Below, in pieces: positions 43,419 through 53,072 of a stretch of DNA of 64,000 nucleotides. The notes beneath the pieces were generated by a model. It did no database searches. It was given only the letters and a program-made list of their open reading frames with translations, and had not been told where the DNA came from. The stretch comes from Rhodococcus pyridinivorans (GTDB lineage: Bacteria; Actinomycetota; Actinomycetes; Mycobacteriales; Mycobacteriaceae): contig NZ_FNRX01000001.1 in the NCBI RefSeq assembly GCF_900105195.1, positions 1 through 64,000 of the forward strand, given 5' to 3'. How positions within the stretch are numbered: the stretch's first letter is position 1; every line of letters starts with the position of its first letter. A program made the position numbers and the translations under genes.

Positions 43419-44335
43419 TCAATCCATCAAGGTGCACATCAACGGCCCCGCAAGGACAGTGACGATGACGGCCCCGAGCAGGACGGTGACGCCGAGACGA
43501 ACGAGCGGCGGAGGCGGGCTGACCAGCCGCGCGGCGCGGGCGGTGAGCCCACCGCCGCCGCCGAGGGTACCTTCCGGGGCCGGATGCCCACCCAAGGCGA
43601 GCAAACCGCCGAGGAGGGCCCGCCTTCCCTGTCCGCGGACCGACACGTCGTCAGCGCACATCTCGAACAGACGCCCGATCTCGGTGGCGCCGACCCGGAA
43701 CAGGGAAACCCCGGGCAGTGCCGCTGCCACACTGTGAACGACATCGAGCACCAGCGAGTGGCGGCCGCCGAGGTGGGCTCGCTCGTGCGCGAGGACGGCG
43801 GCGAGCTGCCGGGGATCGAGCACCGCCAACGCGCCACGGGTGATCACCACCGATCTTTCGCGTCCGGCTATGCAGTACGCCACTCGTTCCTCGGAGTCGA
43901 TCACCACTGCGTCGAGATCGGGGATGCGACGTCCGACCATCCGGGCCAGGTGGGCGTGCTCATGGGTGCGGGCTCGGCGGGGCTGCACACCCCGGCAGAT
44001 CCGCCACGCCCCGACGACCCCCACGGCCGCCCCCCGGACAATACGATTCCCGACAGCAGACGCATGTCTGCGCCGGAGTGCTCGCCGACGCTTGTCGAGA
44101 GCGCGCCGACACAGTCGACGATCCATCGAGCGGCGTCACCACCTCTGCCGAGCACGTCGACGAGGGCAATCGCCACGGCAGCGGTTGCGGCGACGGACAC
44201 ACCTGTGATTGCGCTCAGCCAGGCGGCCACGCCCAGGCGCGGGGCGATCCCGGCGGCGGTCAGCCGTGCCAGGACCACGGGACCGAACACCGCGACGGCG
44301 GCGGCGTAGAGCAGCAGGCAGAGGACGGGGATCAC
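43419..44335 (-). pseudogene. M56 (BlaR1-like) membrane metalloprotease, frameshifted
   Basis: Starts with GTG 44335, overlapping the blaI stop. TM segments follow (VLCLLLYAAAVAVFGPVVL...), then MRLLSGIVLSG, where the frame is lost in a run of six C's at 44030-44035 (G's on the coding strand). The other frame continues AAVGVVGAWRICRGV and carries the zinc motif HERAH. One base more would make 306 codons, so a single G seems to be missing. M56 proteases cleave the paired BlaI repressor after sensing a signal. The homopolymer makes a sequencing error possible. Confidence 0.85.
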
Positions 44336-44709
44336 GCGGTGTCCTCGCCGCCGGACAGTCGACGCAGTGCTTGGCGCAGGCTCGCCGACTCCTCCGCGCT
44401 CATCTGCTCGACGAAGTGGGTCAAGACCAGATCGGTCTGCCCGCCCGCGTCGAACACCTCGCGCATCAGCCGAGCCGTGTGTTGTTCCCGGCTCAGTGTC
44501 GGCCAGTAGGTGAATGCCTTGCCGGTGCGGACCCGTGCCAGCCACCCTTTGCGGTACAGGTTGTCCATCGTCGACATCACCGTGGTGTAGGCGATGTCGC
44601 GGTGCGCGGCGAGAGCGTCGAAGATCTGCCGGACCGTGGTGGTGCCCTCGCGCTCCCAGATCCGGTCCATCACCACGGCCTCGAGTTCACCGAACCCCTT
44701 CACCCGCAC
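44332..44709 (-). CDS. BlaI/MecI/CopY-family repressor (copy 1)
   Basis: A 125-residue winged helix with the family pattern: ELEAVVMDRIWE at the start, then TTVRQIFDAL, AYTTVMSTMDNLYRKGWL (recognition helix) and RTGKAFTYWP. The C-terminal dimer helix follows. GTG 44709 has GGAGG before it. It is coupled by GTGA to an M56 protease gene. A second BlaI-M56 pair ends the window, and one or both are candidates for the ACTA-N7-TAGT sites between 45.5 and 61.8 kb. Confidence 0.92.
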   Translation of the reverse strand: MRVKGFGELEAVVMDRIWEREGTTTVRQIFDALAAHRDIAYTTVMSTMDNLYRKGWLARVRTGKAFTYWPTLSREQHTARLMREVFDAGGQTDLVLTHFVEQMSAEESASLRQALRRLSGGEDTA

Positions 44710-44818
44710 CGTTGCCTCCGCTTTCGTGTCTGCCGTTCTCCCAGGGTAAGGCGGGCCGGATGCGTCCGCGGCCGGTCACCGCCGTTGACCCTCCCGATCA
44801 CCCGGATCGACCGTGCAC

Positions 44819-45499
44819 CTACTGAGCGCAACCGAGCGGATGGATGTGCCGGTGGCCGGCGGTGTCGAAGTGCACCAGGTCGGTGACCGGATCGAGCACC
44901 ACGTCGGTCAGGACGGTGTGCAGGCCGATGTGGACTCCGGTCAGCAGTCCGAGCGCCACCGAGTCGTGATCGGCGATGCGCCGAACGGTGAATCGTCGAC
45001 AGGGCAGGACGGCGGTCAGAAGATCGGGCCACGACTCGGCGCGGTCTTCGGTCGGGAACGGGATGGGACTGCCGAACGGGTTCGACCGCGGATATCCCAG
45101 GACCCGGACGAGTCGGACCTCGAACAGTATGCCGACAACATGCTCGAGCCGGTCGGCCTCTCTCGGGAGTTCGATCCACAGCAGGGACAACTCCGGTGCC
45201 CTGAAGGTCTTCACCGGGCAGTTCCGCCGCACCACGTTTCTCGCGTGTTGTCGGCCGTGGCCGGTCAACTCCGCTCGGTGCGCCGTGGGGCGGACGATCA
45301 GATCGGCGGCCCCCTGGCGTCGGTGCATGGTTGACACTGCTGACAGCCTCCAGCCCAGACGGGCTGCCCGCGCCGTGGTCGAGGTTTCTTCGCAGCGGCC
45401 GCTCCGACGGTAGAGGCTCGCAAGGTAGTCCTCCACCGCCTCGAGGTGGTGAACCCGCCACGGGCGCCACAGCGGAGGTGAACCGGTCGTTTTCGGCAT
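44819..45499 (-). CDS. Hypothetical protein
   Basis: A 226-residue soluble protein of balanced composition (ELSLLWIELPREADRLEHVVGILFEVRLVRVLGYPRS). No family or signal peptide recognised. The ATG at 45499 has GGAAG before it. Its upstream region holds the 12-bp inverted repeat at 45545-45576, shared with the divergent Cys-rich peptide, so it probably belongs to the same regulon. The opposite-strand frames are shadows. Confidence 0.6.
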   Translation of the reverse strand: MPKTTGSPPLWRPWRVHHLEAVEDYLASLYRRSGRCEETSTTARAARLGWRLSAVSTMHRRQGAADLIVRPTAHRAELTGHGRQHARNVVRRNCPVKTFRAPELSLLWIELPREADRLEHVVGILFEVRLVRVLGYPRSNPFGSPIPFPTEDRAESWPDLLTAVLPCRRFTVRRIADHDSVALGLLTGVHIGLHTVLTDVVLDPVTDLVHFDTAGHRHIHPLGCAQ

Positions 45500-45544
45500 G
45501 AACGCTTCCTTGCTGGACGAGCCCAGGACCAGCGTTCCCGTCTA

Positions 45545-45576
45545 CATCTACTATCTACGTACGGAGATAGTAGATG
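45545..45576. promoter_or_regulatory. 12-bp inverted repeat with ACTA...TAGT halves
   Basis: CATCTACTATCT and AGATAGTAGATG face each other across eight bases. The inner halves read ACTA-N14-TAGT, twice the 7-base spacing of the other sites in this module. It lies between the hypothetical gene at 45499 and the Cys-rich peptide at 45616 and could control both. Confidence 0.65.
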
Positions 45577-45615
45577 CGCGAAAGCGGCGCATCGCGATCG
45601 AGGAGGAGGTGAAAC

Positions 45616-45714
45616 ATGCAGGAAATGATTGCGAATTTGCAGGCGCTGTGGGACTGCCACGTGATGATGCTCAGCGGCGCATGCCAGATGTGTGCGTCGA
45701 TGATGTGCTGCTGA
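45616..45714 (+). CDS. Cys/Met-rich 32-residue peptide, candidate metal binder
   Basis: A 32-codon frame with one of the best ribosome sites in the window (GGAGGAGGTGAAAC directly before ATG). The peptide has five Cys (14, 23, 26, 31, 32), seven Met (1, 4, 17, 18, 25, 29, 30) and His15. It includes CQMC and ends MMCC. Such density of soft ligands suggests Cu(I) or another soft metal. It lies between two palindromic ACTA/TAGT sites and upstream of the cytochrome c maturation genes. It resembles no peptide I can name. It may be a metallothionein, a copper carrier or a regulatory leader peptide. Confidence 0.65.
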   Translation: MQEMIANLQALWDCHVMMLSGACQMCASMMCC

Positions 45715-45723
45715 TCCCGACCG

Positions 45724-45770
45724 GTCGTCCGATCGAAATACTATCTCGCGTAGTATTTCGGTCGGACGAC
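45724..45770. promoter_or_regulatory. 47-bp palindrome with ACTA-N7-TAGT core before the ccs operon
   Basis: GTCGTCCGA...CGAAATACTA (45724-45743) pairs with TAGTATTTCG...TCGGACGAC (45751-45770). The arms are 20 bp with a single T-G mismatch, around a 7-base loop. The core ACTA-TCTCGCG-TAGT is at 45740-45754. It ends 16 bp before the thioredoxin gene at 45787. It may act as operator in DNA and as a hairpin in RNA. Confidence 0.75.
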
Positions 45771-45786
45771 AACGGAGAGGGGCCAC

Positions 45787-46419
45787 ATGTCTACCAGAGC
45801 CGCATGGTCGATCACGTGTCTGTTCGTGATCGTCGCGTTCGTGGTGGCGCTGTGGCCCCAACGGGAGGACGACACCGTGACCCCAGCCGATTCCGGGCTA
45901 CAGCCGACCGCGGTATCCGCCCGCCCCGCCCCGGCACGCAACGCTCTGCCCGACCCGGGCGCGACCCCGCCCTGCCCGACCGGCACGGGCATCGGGGCTG
46001 CAGGTCCCCTGGCGGAGGTGACGGTGCGGTGCCTGGGTTCGGACCGCCCCGTCGATCTCGGCGGCGCCCTGGCCGGGGAACCGGCCCTGCTCAACGTGTG
46101 GGCCTCGTGGTGCGGACCGTGCCGGGAAGAAATGCCCGTGCTCGATGCCTACGCCCGCGAGCCCGGCGCGGTGCGGGTGATCGGGATCAACGTGCAGGAC
46201 ACCGCGGGCTCCGCCGCGACGCTGATGACCGACCTGCGCATCGGCTACCCCTCGTTCGTCGACACCGACGACCGGGCACAGCAGGCACTGGCCGGCCCAC
46301 CCGTGTTGCCGCTGACCTTCCTTCTGCAGCGCGACGGTTCGGTGGACCGGATCGCCGAGCCCGCGGTGTTCACAGGCCCGGACCAGGTCCGTGCCGCGGT
46401 GAACGGGCTGCTGCGATGA
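45787..46419 (+). CDS. Membrane-anchored TlpA-like thioredoxin
   Basis: A 210-residue protein. An uncleaved TM anchor lies at 7-24, a Pro/Ala linker at 30-75, then a thioredoxin domain with WASWCGPC at about 107 and cis-Pro in PVLPLTFLL. It faces outside the membrane and likely reduces apocytochrome c or copper-site cysteines. First gene of a run of five (two thioredoxins, CcdA, ResB, CcsA), the first four joined by 4-base overlaps, which is a complete System II cytochrome c maturation set. Confidence 0.9.
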   Translation: MSTRAAWSITCLFVIVAFVVALWPQREDDTVTPADSGLQPTAVSARPAPARNALPDPGATPPCPTGTGIGAAGPLAEVTVRCLGSDRPVDLGGALAGEPALLNVWASWCGPCREEMPVLDAYAREPGAVRVIGINVQDTAGSAATLMTDLRIGYPSFVDTDDRAQQALAGPPVLPLTFLLQRDGSVDRIAEPAVFTGPDQVRAAVNGLLR

Positions 46420-47039
46420 CCGGCGTAAAGCCGACAGGCGGCCGGCCGTCTCGACTGCTGGGCCGAGTGGTCCTGGCCGTGGTGGTGCTGGTGGGGGTGA
46501 GCGGCTGCGGCACCGGCTCCGACGCCGTCGCCCAGGGTGGCACCTTCGATTTCGTCGCCCCCGGTGGACAGACCGACATTTTCTACGATCCGCCGGCCGA
46601 CCGCGGCACCCTCGGCGCGCTCTCCGGCCCGGACCTGATGACCGACGGCGTCACCGTCGACCTGGCCGATTACGCCGACCAGGTGGTCGTGCTCAACCTG
46701 TGGGGACAGTGGTGCGCCCCGTGCCGCAGCGAAGCCGACGATCTCGAGCGCGCCTACGCAGCCACCCAGGATCTGGGAGTGCAGTTTCTCGGTATCAACG
46801 TCCGCGATCCCCAGCGCGACAAGGCCCAGGACTTCGTGATCGACAACAATGTGTCCTACCCATCGATCTACGACCCGCCGATGGCGACCTTGACCGCCCT
46901 CGGTGGCGCCTTTCCCACCAGCGTCATCCCGTCCACGCTCGTCCTCGACCGGCAGCATCGCGTCGCGGCGGTGTTCCTGCGGGCCCTGCTGACCGAGGAC
47001 CTGCAACCGGTCATCGAACGCGTGGCGGCCGAACAGTGA
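46416..47039 (+). CDS. ResA/CcsX-like thioredoxin lipoprotein
   Basis: A 207-residue protein. The signal peptide ends in a lipobox (VLVGVSGC), so it is probably lipidated. The thioredoxin domain carries WGQWCAPC and [18 protein letters not shown]. ResA keeps heme-binding CxxCH cysteines reduced, using electrons from CcdA, encoded next. ATG 46416 overlaps the preceding stop (ATGA). Lipidation would depend on the Lgt-LspA-Lnt pathway; lspA and lnt copies are in this window. Confidence 0.92.
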   Translation: MTGVKPTGGRPSRLLGRVVLAVVVLVGVSGCGTGSDAVAQGGTFDFVAPGGQTDIFYDPPADRGTLGALSGPDLMTDGVTVDLADYADQVVVLNLWGQWCAPCRSEADDLERAYAATQDLGVQFLGINVRDPQRDKAQDFVIDNNVSYPSIYDPPMATLTALGGAFPTSVIPSTLVLDRQHRVAAVFLRALLTEDLQPVIERVAAEQ

Positions 47040-47857
47040 CCGTGACTGTGCTCGCGCAGGGAATCGGGGCGAGTTTCCAGACCGCGGCCGCGTCCGGGCC
47101 GCTGCTGTTGGCGGTGGGCGCCTGTCTGTTGGCCGGGTTGATCTCGTTCGCCTCTCCGTGCGTGGTGCCCCTGGTGCCCGGCTACCTGTCGTATCTGGCC
47201 GGCGTCTCCGGCGCCGAAGCACCGGCCCTGACCCCTGCCGGTGTAGGCACCGCCGGGGTACACACCACGGGCCGGTGGCGGGTCACCGGCGCCGCCGGCC
47301 TGTTCGTCGCCGGTTTCACCGTGGTGTTCGTGCTGGCCACCGCCTCGGTATTCGGGGTGATCGGGGCACTGCGGATCAACCAGGAACTGCTCCAACGCCT
47401 CGGCGGGGTGATCACCATCGTGATGGGCCTGGCCTTCATCGGCCTGATTCCGGCATTGCAGAAGGACACCCGTTTTGCGCCCCGGCGCATCTCCTCACTC
47501 GCCGGCGCCCCGCTGCTCGGTGGGGTCTTCGCGCTGGGGTGGACACCGTGCCTGGGCCCGACGTTGGCCGGGGTGCTGTCTGTGGCGGCCGGCACCGAAG
47601 GCACCACCGCCGCCCGCGGAGTGCTGTTGATCGTCGCGTACTGCCTGGGACTGGGACTGCCGTTCATCGCCTTGGCGTTCGGTTCGTCCTCGGCCCTGCG
47701 CGGTGTCGGATGGCTGCGCCGCCACTCTCGCACCATTCAAATCGTCGGCGGCGTGATGCTCCTCGCGGTCGGCATCGCTCTGCTGACCGGGGCATGGGAG
47801 TTGTTCATCGCGTGGATCCGGGATGAGTTCGTCACCAGCGTGGTGCTACCGATATGA
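47036..47857 (+). CDS. ccdA: CcdA/DsbD-like thiol-disulfide electron carrier
   Basis: A 273-residue membrane protein with about six or seven TM helices. The two conserved cysteine helices are [19 protein letters not shown] (about 38-56) and [13 protein letters not shown] (about 165-177). It moves reducing equivalents from cytoplasmic thioredoxin to the exported ResA-type proteins. GTG 47036 overlaps the previous stop (GTGA), and its own stop overlaps ResB. Confidence 0.95.
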   Translation: MTVTVLAQGIGASFQTAAASGPLLLAVGACLLAGLISFASPCVVPLVPGYLSYLAGVSGAEAPALTPAGVGTAGVHTTGRWRVTGAAGLFVAGFTVVFVLATASVFGVIGALRINQELLQRLGGVITIVMGLAFIGLIPALQKDTRFAPRRISSLAGAPLLGGVFALGWTPCLGPTLAGVLSVAAGTEGTTAARGVLLIVAYCLGLGLPFIALAFGSSSALRGVGWLRRHSRTIQIVGGVMLLAVGIALLTGAWELFIAWIRDEFVTSVVLPI

Positions 47858-49470
47858 CCCTCACCGACCGGAATCCGGCACCACCGCTACCGAGTCCTCC
47901 TCCGTGGCGCCGCGCCCTCGCCCAGGCCCGGAACCTGTGGCGTCAGCTCACCTCGATGCGCACCGCCCTGGTGCTGCTGTTCCTGCTCGCGGTCGCCGCG
48001 ATCCCCGGGGCGCTGCTCCCGCAACGCAACCTCAACGTCGGCAAGGTCGACGAGTACATCGCCGCCCGCCCGGTTCTCGGCCCGCTCCTGGACCGACTCG
48101 AAATGTTCGACGTGTTCGCCAGCTTCTGGTTCACCGCCATCTACGCGCTGCTGATGATCTCGCTCATCGGATGTCTGCTCCCGCGCCTGCGCGAGCATCT
48201 GCGGGCGCTGCGCAGTGAGCCGGTCGCGGTACCGCGCAATCTGTCCCGGCTGCCGCACCACCACCAGGGAAAACTCGACACTCCCATCGACGACACTCTC
48301 GAGCAGGTACAGACCGTGCTGCGCCGGTGGCGAACGGTCACCCGCACCGGCGACGACGGGCACCGGTCGATCTCCGCCGAAAAGGGCTACCTGCGCGAGG
48401 CCGGCAACCTGGTCTTCCACTTCTCCCTGGTGGGGTTGTTGGTGGCGGTGGCCACCGGCCGGTTGTTCGGGTACGAGGGCGCGGTGATCGTCATCGCCGA
48501 CGGCGGTCCCGGGTTCTGCAACACCTCCCCGGCGGTGTACGACTCGTTCCGAGCCGGTACCGCCACCGACGGCACCGGACTCGAGCCCTTCTGCGTCAGG
48601 GTCGAGGACTTTTCCGCCGACTACCTCGACAACGGCCAAGCGAAGATGTTCACCTCGAACATCTCCTACCAAAACGGAGAGGACTTGGGCACCGACCGCT
48701 GGCAGCAGCACCGACTGCGGGTCAACGAACCGCTGCGCCTGGGCAACGAACGGGTCTACCTCACCGGCCACGGCTACGCGCCCCGGTTCACCGTGACCTT
48801 CCCCGACGGACAATCGCGCACCGAAACATTGCAGTTCGCCCCCGAGGACGCCACCACGTTCCTCAGCAGCGGCGCCCTGCGTTTCGATCCGCCCGGCGGC
48901 ACCTACCCGGATCCGGACGAGCGCCGCCGCAACCAGATCGCGCTCGAAGGGCTGTTCGCGCCCACCGCAGCGTTCGACGGCACCTTGCTGACCTCGGTGT
49001 TCCCCGACATGTTGGATCCGGCCGTGGCCATCGACATCTACAAGGGCGATACCGGCCTGGATACCGGCATTCCGCAGTCGATCTTCAAGCTGAACTCCGA
49101 AATGATCAATCAGGGCCGGTTGGTCAAACAGGACCGCGTCAACCTGAAGCCCGGCGAGTCCACGACCCTGGCCGACGGTACCGCGGTACGGTTCGACGGC
49201 GCCGAGGAATTCGCCTACCTGCAGGTCTCTCATGATCCCGCGCAGAACTGGGTGCTGGTCTTCGCAATCACCATGATGGGCGGACTTCTGGCCTCGCTGG
49301 TGATCAAGCGCCGCCGGATCTGGGTGCGGTTGCGCCCTGACGGCGCCGGCACCGCCCTCGAACTGGGGGGATTGGCCCGTACCGACCAGGCCGGGTGGGG
49401 TTCGGAGTTCACCGACATCTGTCAGCGCCTGCTACCCGATGTGCCCTCTGCTCCGAAGGAAGACCGATAG
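47854..49470 (+). CDS. resB: Cytochrome c synthase subunit ResB (Ccs1)
   Basis: A 538-residue protein. Three N-terminal TM helices ([27 protein letters not shown] first helix) with the conserved PQRN, a large exported domain, and a last TM helix near 465-485 ([19 protein letters not shown]) match ResB. With CcsA it forms the System II heme-handling synthase. ATGA overlap with ccdA; four bases to ccsA. Confidence 0.95.
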   Translation: MTLTDRNPAPPLPSPPPWRRALAQARNLWRQLTSMRTALVLLFLLAVAAIPGALLPQRNLNVGKVDEYIAARPVLGPLLDRLEMFDVFASFWFTAIYALLMISLIGCLLPRLREHLRALRSEPVAVPRNLSRLPHHHQGKLDTPIDDTLEQVQTVLRRWRTVTRTGDDGHRSISAEKGYLREAGNLVFHFSLVGLLVAVATGRLFGYEGAVIVIADGGPGFCNTSPAVYDSFRAGTATDGTGLEPFCVRVEDFSADYLDNGQAKMFTSNISYQNGEDLGTDRWQQHRLRVNEPLRLGNERVYLTGHGYAPRFTVTFPDGQSRTETLQFAPEDATTFLSSGALRFDPPGGTYPDPDERRRNQIALEGLFAPTAAFDGTLLTSVFPDMLDPAVAIDIYKGDTGLDTGIPQSIFKLNSEMINQGRLVKQDRVNLKPGESTTLADGTAVRFDGAEEFAYLQVSHDPAQNWVLVFAITMMGGLLASLVIKRRRIWVRLRPDGAGTALELGGLARTDQAGWGSEFTDICQRLLPDVPSAPKEDR

Positions 49471-49473
49471 CGT

Positions 49474-50451
49474 ATGCCGATTGACGACACCCTCGCCCGC
49501 TACTCCGACCTGAGCTTCGAAACAGCCTTCGCCATCTACTTACTGGCGCTGGTGCTGTTCATCGCCGAATTCGCGGCCGTGCGGGTGCGCCGTACCGCAC
49601 CCATCCTCGCGGCCGCCACCACCTCTGCCACTTCTACCACCTCTGCGGTCCCCGCCGACAGGCCGGGCCGGGTCGCCGAGCCACCCCGGCGGGACCTTTC
49701 GGACCGGCTCGGCCGCATGGGCGTCAGCGTCCTCGTGATCGCCCTGATCTTGCACGTTGGTTCGATGGTGCTGCGCGGGCTGGCCACCGCGCGTTTCCCC
49801 TGGGGCAACATGTACGAGTTCGTCACCGTCACCTGCGCGGTGGGCGTACTTGCCGGGCTGATCGTGCTGCGCCGCCCGGCGCTGCGCGTGCTGTGGGCAT
49901 TCGCGCTGATCCCGGTGCTGATCCTGCTGTTCGTCGCTGGCACCGTGCTCTACGCCGATGCCGCCCCGGTGGTGCCGGCGCTACAGTCTTTCTGGCTGCC
50001 GATCCACGTCTCGGTCGTGTCCGTCTCGAGCGGAGTTTTCCTCGTCTCCGGGGTGGCCAGCACGCTGTTTCTGCTGGCGTTGAACGCCGAAAAACGCCCG
50101 GATACCCGGCTGGCCCGACTCATGCAACGGCTCCCCGACGCCCGCGCCCTCGACCGTCTCGCCTACCGCACGACGATCTTCGCGTTCCCCTTGTTCGGTG
50201 CCGGGGTCGTCCTCGGCGCGATCTGGGCCGAAGCCGCCTGGGGCCGGTTCTGGGGCTGGGACCCGAAAGAAACCGTCTCGTTCATCGCATGGGTGATCTA
50301 CGCCGCCTACCTGCACGCCCGGGCCACCGCCGGCTGGCGGGAAACCCGCGCGGCCTGGATCAACATTGCCGGGTTCGTATCTATGCTGTTCAACCTGTTC
50401 ATCATCAACATGGTGGTCTCGGGGCTGCACTCCTATGCCGGACTGAACTGA
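49474..50451 (+). CDS. ccsA: Cytochrome c synthase subunit CcsA (ResC)
   Basis: A 325-residue, about eight-TM protein. The tryptophan-rich WWD-type segment appears as WGRFWGWDPKETVSFIAW (about 250-267), and flanking His residues for heme occur in PWGNMYEFV-adjacent helices and AAYLHARAT. It delivers heme for attachment to CxxCH. Last gene of the five-gene maturation run; lnt follows after 69 bp with its own control region. Confidence 0.95.
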   Translation: MPIDDTLARYSDLSFETAFAIYLLALVLFIAEFAAVRVRRTAPILAAATTSATSTTSAVPADRPGRVAEPPRRDLSDRLGRMGVSVLVIALILHVGSMVLRGLATARFPWGNMYEFVTVTCAVGVLAGLIVLRRPALRVLWAFALIPVLILLFVAGTVLYADAAPVVPALQSFWLPIHVSVVSVSSGVFLVSGVASTLFLLALNAEKRPDTRLARLMQRLPDARALDRLAYRTTIFAFPLFGAGVVLGAIWAEAAWGRFWGWDPKETVSFIAWVIYAAYLHARATAGWRETRAAWINIAGFVSMLFNLFIINMVVSGLHSYAGLN

Positions 50452-50466
50452 CACACCCTGGGCATG

Positions 50467-50482
50467 TGTACCTGTGTGTACA
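50467..50482. promoter_or_regulatory. TGTAC-N6-GTACA inverted repeat before lnt
   Basis: TGTAC and GTACA face each other across six bases in the short gap after ccsA. Its pattern is reminiscent of TACA/TGTA half-sites used by CopY/BlaI proteins, but differs from the ACTA/TAGT sites. It is 39 bp upstream of the lnt start. Regulation is inferred only. Confidence 0.4.
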
Positions 50483-50520
50483 GGGGTCTGCGCGTCCGCC
50501 TAATAGGAGGGAACTCGTCG

Positions 50521-52098
50521 ATGAGTGAGGGGGCCACCACCGTGGCGCTCCCTACCTCGGTGCGCCGCCGCGGACCGGAGTTGTCGGTGCCGGTGCGTAG
50601 TGCGGCATCGATTCTGGCCGGGCTGATGCTCTATGCCAGTTTCCCACCCCGCACGGGATGGTGGTTGGCCCCGCTCGCCATTGCCGTGCTCACCGCCGTA
50701 CTGCACGGCCGACGCAGGCGCGCCGGCTTCGGCTACGGCTACCTGGCCGGGTTGGGGTTCTTTCTGCCCTTGCTGCCCTGGGTCGGTGTCTACGTCGGAC
50801 CAGTGCCCTGGTTGGCGCTTGCAGCGATCGAGGCGCTCGCGGTCGGGATATTCGGCGCCCTGGCCGCGGCGCTCAGCCGCCGCCCGGCGGCCCCGGTATC
50901 GATTGCCGCCGCCTGGGTGGTCACCGAAGCAATACGCGCACGGATTCCGTTCGGAGGATTTCCGTGGGGACGGCTGGCCTTCGGGCAAGCCGAGGGGCCA
51001 CTTCTGCAGCTGGCTTCCCTTGCTGGGCCTGCCGGTGTGGGCTTCGCCGTCGCGGTGATCGGCACCGCGGTGGTCACAACCGTGATCGCTGCGCGCGAGC
51101 GGCGGCCTGCGGTCGCGATGGGTTCGATGCTGCTGGCAGCGGTCGCATTTGCGGCGGCACCGCTCGTCGGGATGCGCGACTCCGCCCGCTTCCCGGCATC
51201 GACGGTCACGGTCGCGGCCGTGCAAGGCAACGTGCCGCGAATGGGGCTCGATTTCAACGCCCAGCGTCGGGCCGTGCTCGACAATCACGTCGCGGCGACC
51301 GAACGACTTGCCGTCGACGTGGCGTCGGGTCGCGCGCCCCGGCCGCAGCTGGTGGTGTGGCCGGAGAACTCCTCGGACATCGATCCGCTGCGTCAGGCCG
51401 ATGCCCACGCCGAGCTCGATGAGGCCGCTGCCGCCATCGGCGTGCCCATCCTCGTCGGTGCCGTGCTCGACAACGGGGACGGCACCAGCGGTAACAGTGC
51501 GCTGGTGTGGGATCCGGTGACAGGTCCCGGGGCCCGGCACCTCAAGCGGCGCCTGGTGCCATTCGGGGAATATCTGCCGCTGCGCCCGGTGATCGAGCGC
51601 CTGTGGCCGGCGGCCGCGCAGGCAGGCCGGTTCATCCCCGGAGACGGTACCGGCCGGGTCGAGCTCAACGGCGTACCGGTGGGGGTGGCGACCTGTTACG
51701 AGGTTGCCTTCGACGATGCGGTTGCCGAGTCGGTGCGGGCAGGCGCCCAGTTGCTGGTAGTGCCCACCAACAACGCGACCTTCGGCCGCACCGAGATGAC
51801 CTACCAGCAGCTGGCCATGTCTCGGCTACGGGCGGTAGAGCACGGGCGGTCCGTGGTGGTCGCGGCTACCAGCGGCGTCAGCGCTCTGATCACTCCCGAC
51901 GGCGCGGTCACCAACCGCAGTGCGATGTTCACCGCCGACGTCCTCGTCGGTGAGCTGCCCCTGGGTACCCGACTGACCTGGGCGACCCGGCTCGGTTCGG
52001 GCCCTGAGGTGCTCGCCGCCGCGGCCGTGATGTGGATCCTGCTCATCGGTCGCCAGAAGGCCCACACCCACCCAATTACTAAGACAGGTAGTTTTTAG
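50521..52098 (+). CDS. lnt: Apolipoprotein N-acyltransferase
   Basis: A 525-residue protein with five or six N-terminal TM helices and a nitrilase-type domain. The catalytic triad segments are VVWPENSSD (Glu near 282), LKRRLVPFGEYLP (Lys near 343) and VATCYEVAF (Cys near 391). It adds the third acyl chain to lipoproteins. ATG 50521 has AGGAGGG nine bases upstream; an earlier in-frame ATG at 50464 would cover the inverted repeat. Its presence with lspA and a ResA lipoprotein suggests the module carries its own lipoprotein-processing enzymes. Confidence 0.95.
   Translation: MSEGATTVALPTSVRRRGPELSVPVRSAASILAGLMLYASFPPRTGWWLAPLAIAVLTAVLHGRRRRAGFGYGYLAGLGFFLPLLPWVGVYVGPVPWLALAAIEALAVGIFGALAAALSRRPAAPVSIAAAWVVTEAIRARIPFGGFPWGRLAFGQAEGPLLQLASLAGPAGVGFAVAVIGTAVVTTVIAARERRPAVAMGSMLLAAVAFAAAPLVGMRDSARFPASTVTVAAVQGNVPRMGLDFNAQRRAVLDNHVAATERLAVDVASGRAPRPQLVVWPENSSDIDPLRQADAHAELDEAAAAIGVPILVGAVLDNGDGTSGNSALVWDPVTGPGARHLKRRLVPFGEYLPLRPVIERLWPAAAQAGRFIPGDGTGRVELNGVPVGVATCYEVAFDDAVAESVRAGAQLLVVPTNNATFGRTEMTYQQLAMSRLRAVEHGRSVVVAATSGVSALITPDGAVTNRSAMFTADVLVGELPLGTRLTWATRLGSGPEVLAAAAVMWILLIGRQKAHTHPITKTGSF
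52078..52092. promoter_or_regulatory. ACTA-N7-TAGT site before the M23 peptidase
   Basis: ACTA-AGACAGG-TAGT overlaps the last codons of lnt and lies 90 bp before the M23 gene. The following 90 bases are A/T-rich (TTAGTATATCG) and probably hold the promoter. Confidence 0.6.
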
Positions 52099-52182
52099 CG
52101 CCTTCTTAGTATATCGTTTCGTTATCTTACCCGTCGCGGCAACGGCGGATCTACATCGAAAGAGCATGTCAGGAGCGTTATT

Positions 52183-53022
52183 GTGGGACGGCACCATGCA
52201 TCAACCCGGAACCAAATCCGTTACCTTACCGATATAGAACCGGGTTCCGCGCCAGGATCCGAAGGACGCCGGGGGCGGCACCGGGCGCCGACGAACCGCG
52301 CCACGACCGGGGCATGTGCATCGTCGGTCGCGACCGGCGCACTGCTGATCGTGGGATCTCAGATTCTCGCTCCGGGCACCGCGGCTGCCCAGCCGACCTC
52401 GGGTGGTGTGCATGCCGCCGCGCCTGCACCGGTCCCGTTGCCAGCCGAACTCGCAGCACTGGCCGCTCTGCCGGAGGTCGAGGCGGCGCTCGACCAACTC
52501 GCCGCGGTTCCGGGTTTTCCCGCGGTAGTGTCCCCTGCCGCCACTGTTCCGGCCCTGCCGTCGAGCTCAGCGGTGCCGACAAACGCAGCCTCCTGGGCGA
52601 CACCGACACTGCAGCCCCTCGCCGTCGCTCCGGTCTCGGGCACCTTGACCTCCGCGTTCGGACCGCGATGGGGTTCGTCCCACGCCGGTCTGGACATCGC
52701 CAACAGCATCGGCACCCCGGTCTATGCTGCCGCCTCGGGCACCGTGATCGACTCCGGCCCGGCCTCCGGGTTCGGTCTGTGGGTCCAGGTCCGGCACGAT
52801 GACGGGTCCACCAGCACCTATGGCCACATCAACGAAACGCTGGTTGAGGTAGATCAGCGTGTGCAAGCCGGTGAGCAGATCGCCACCGTCGGCAATCGTG
52901 GTCAGTCCACCGGTCCGCACCTGCACTTCGAAACCACCGATCCGGCCGGTACGAAGGTAGATCCGACCCAGTGGCTGCAGCAACGGGGTGTACCCCCGAC
53001 AGACCTGTCGCGGATGGCATAG
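52183..53022 (+). CDS. Secreted M23 (LytM) peptidase
   Basis: A 279-residue protein. A basic N-terminus and hydrophobic signal segment end AAAQPT near 70, then a Pro/Ala-rich linker and an M23 domain at about 150-268. Zinc motifs: SHAGLDIANS (HxxxD) and HLHFE (HxH). All ligands are present, so it should be an active endopeptidase on cell-wall peptides or an activator. GTG start. It is closely related to the truncated M23 gene at the right edge, sharing SFGLWV-type blocks and GNRGQSTGPHLH. Confidence 0.9.
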   Translation: MGRHHASTRNQIRYLTDIEPGSAPGSEGRRGRHRAPTNRATTGACASSVATGALLIVGSQILAPGTAAAQPTSGGVHAAAPAPVPLPAELAALAALPEVEAALDQLAAVPGFPAVVSPAATVPALPSSSAVPTNAASWATPTLQPLAVAPVSGTLTSAFGPRWGSSHAGLDIANSIGTPVYAAASGTVIDSGPASGFGLWVQVRHDDGSTSTYGHINETLVEVDQRVQAGEQIATVGNRGQSTGPHLHFETTDPAGTKVDPTQWLQQRGVPPTDLSRMA

Positions 53023-53072
53023 CCGCCGCGTCGGCTCGGCGATGGCAGCCTCCGACGGCCCCCACGTGGAAA

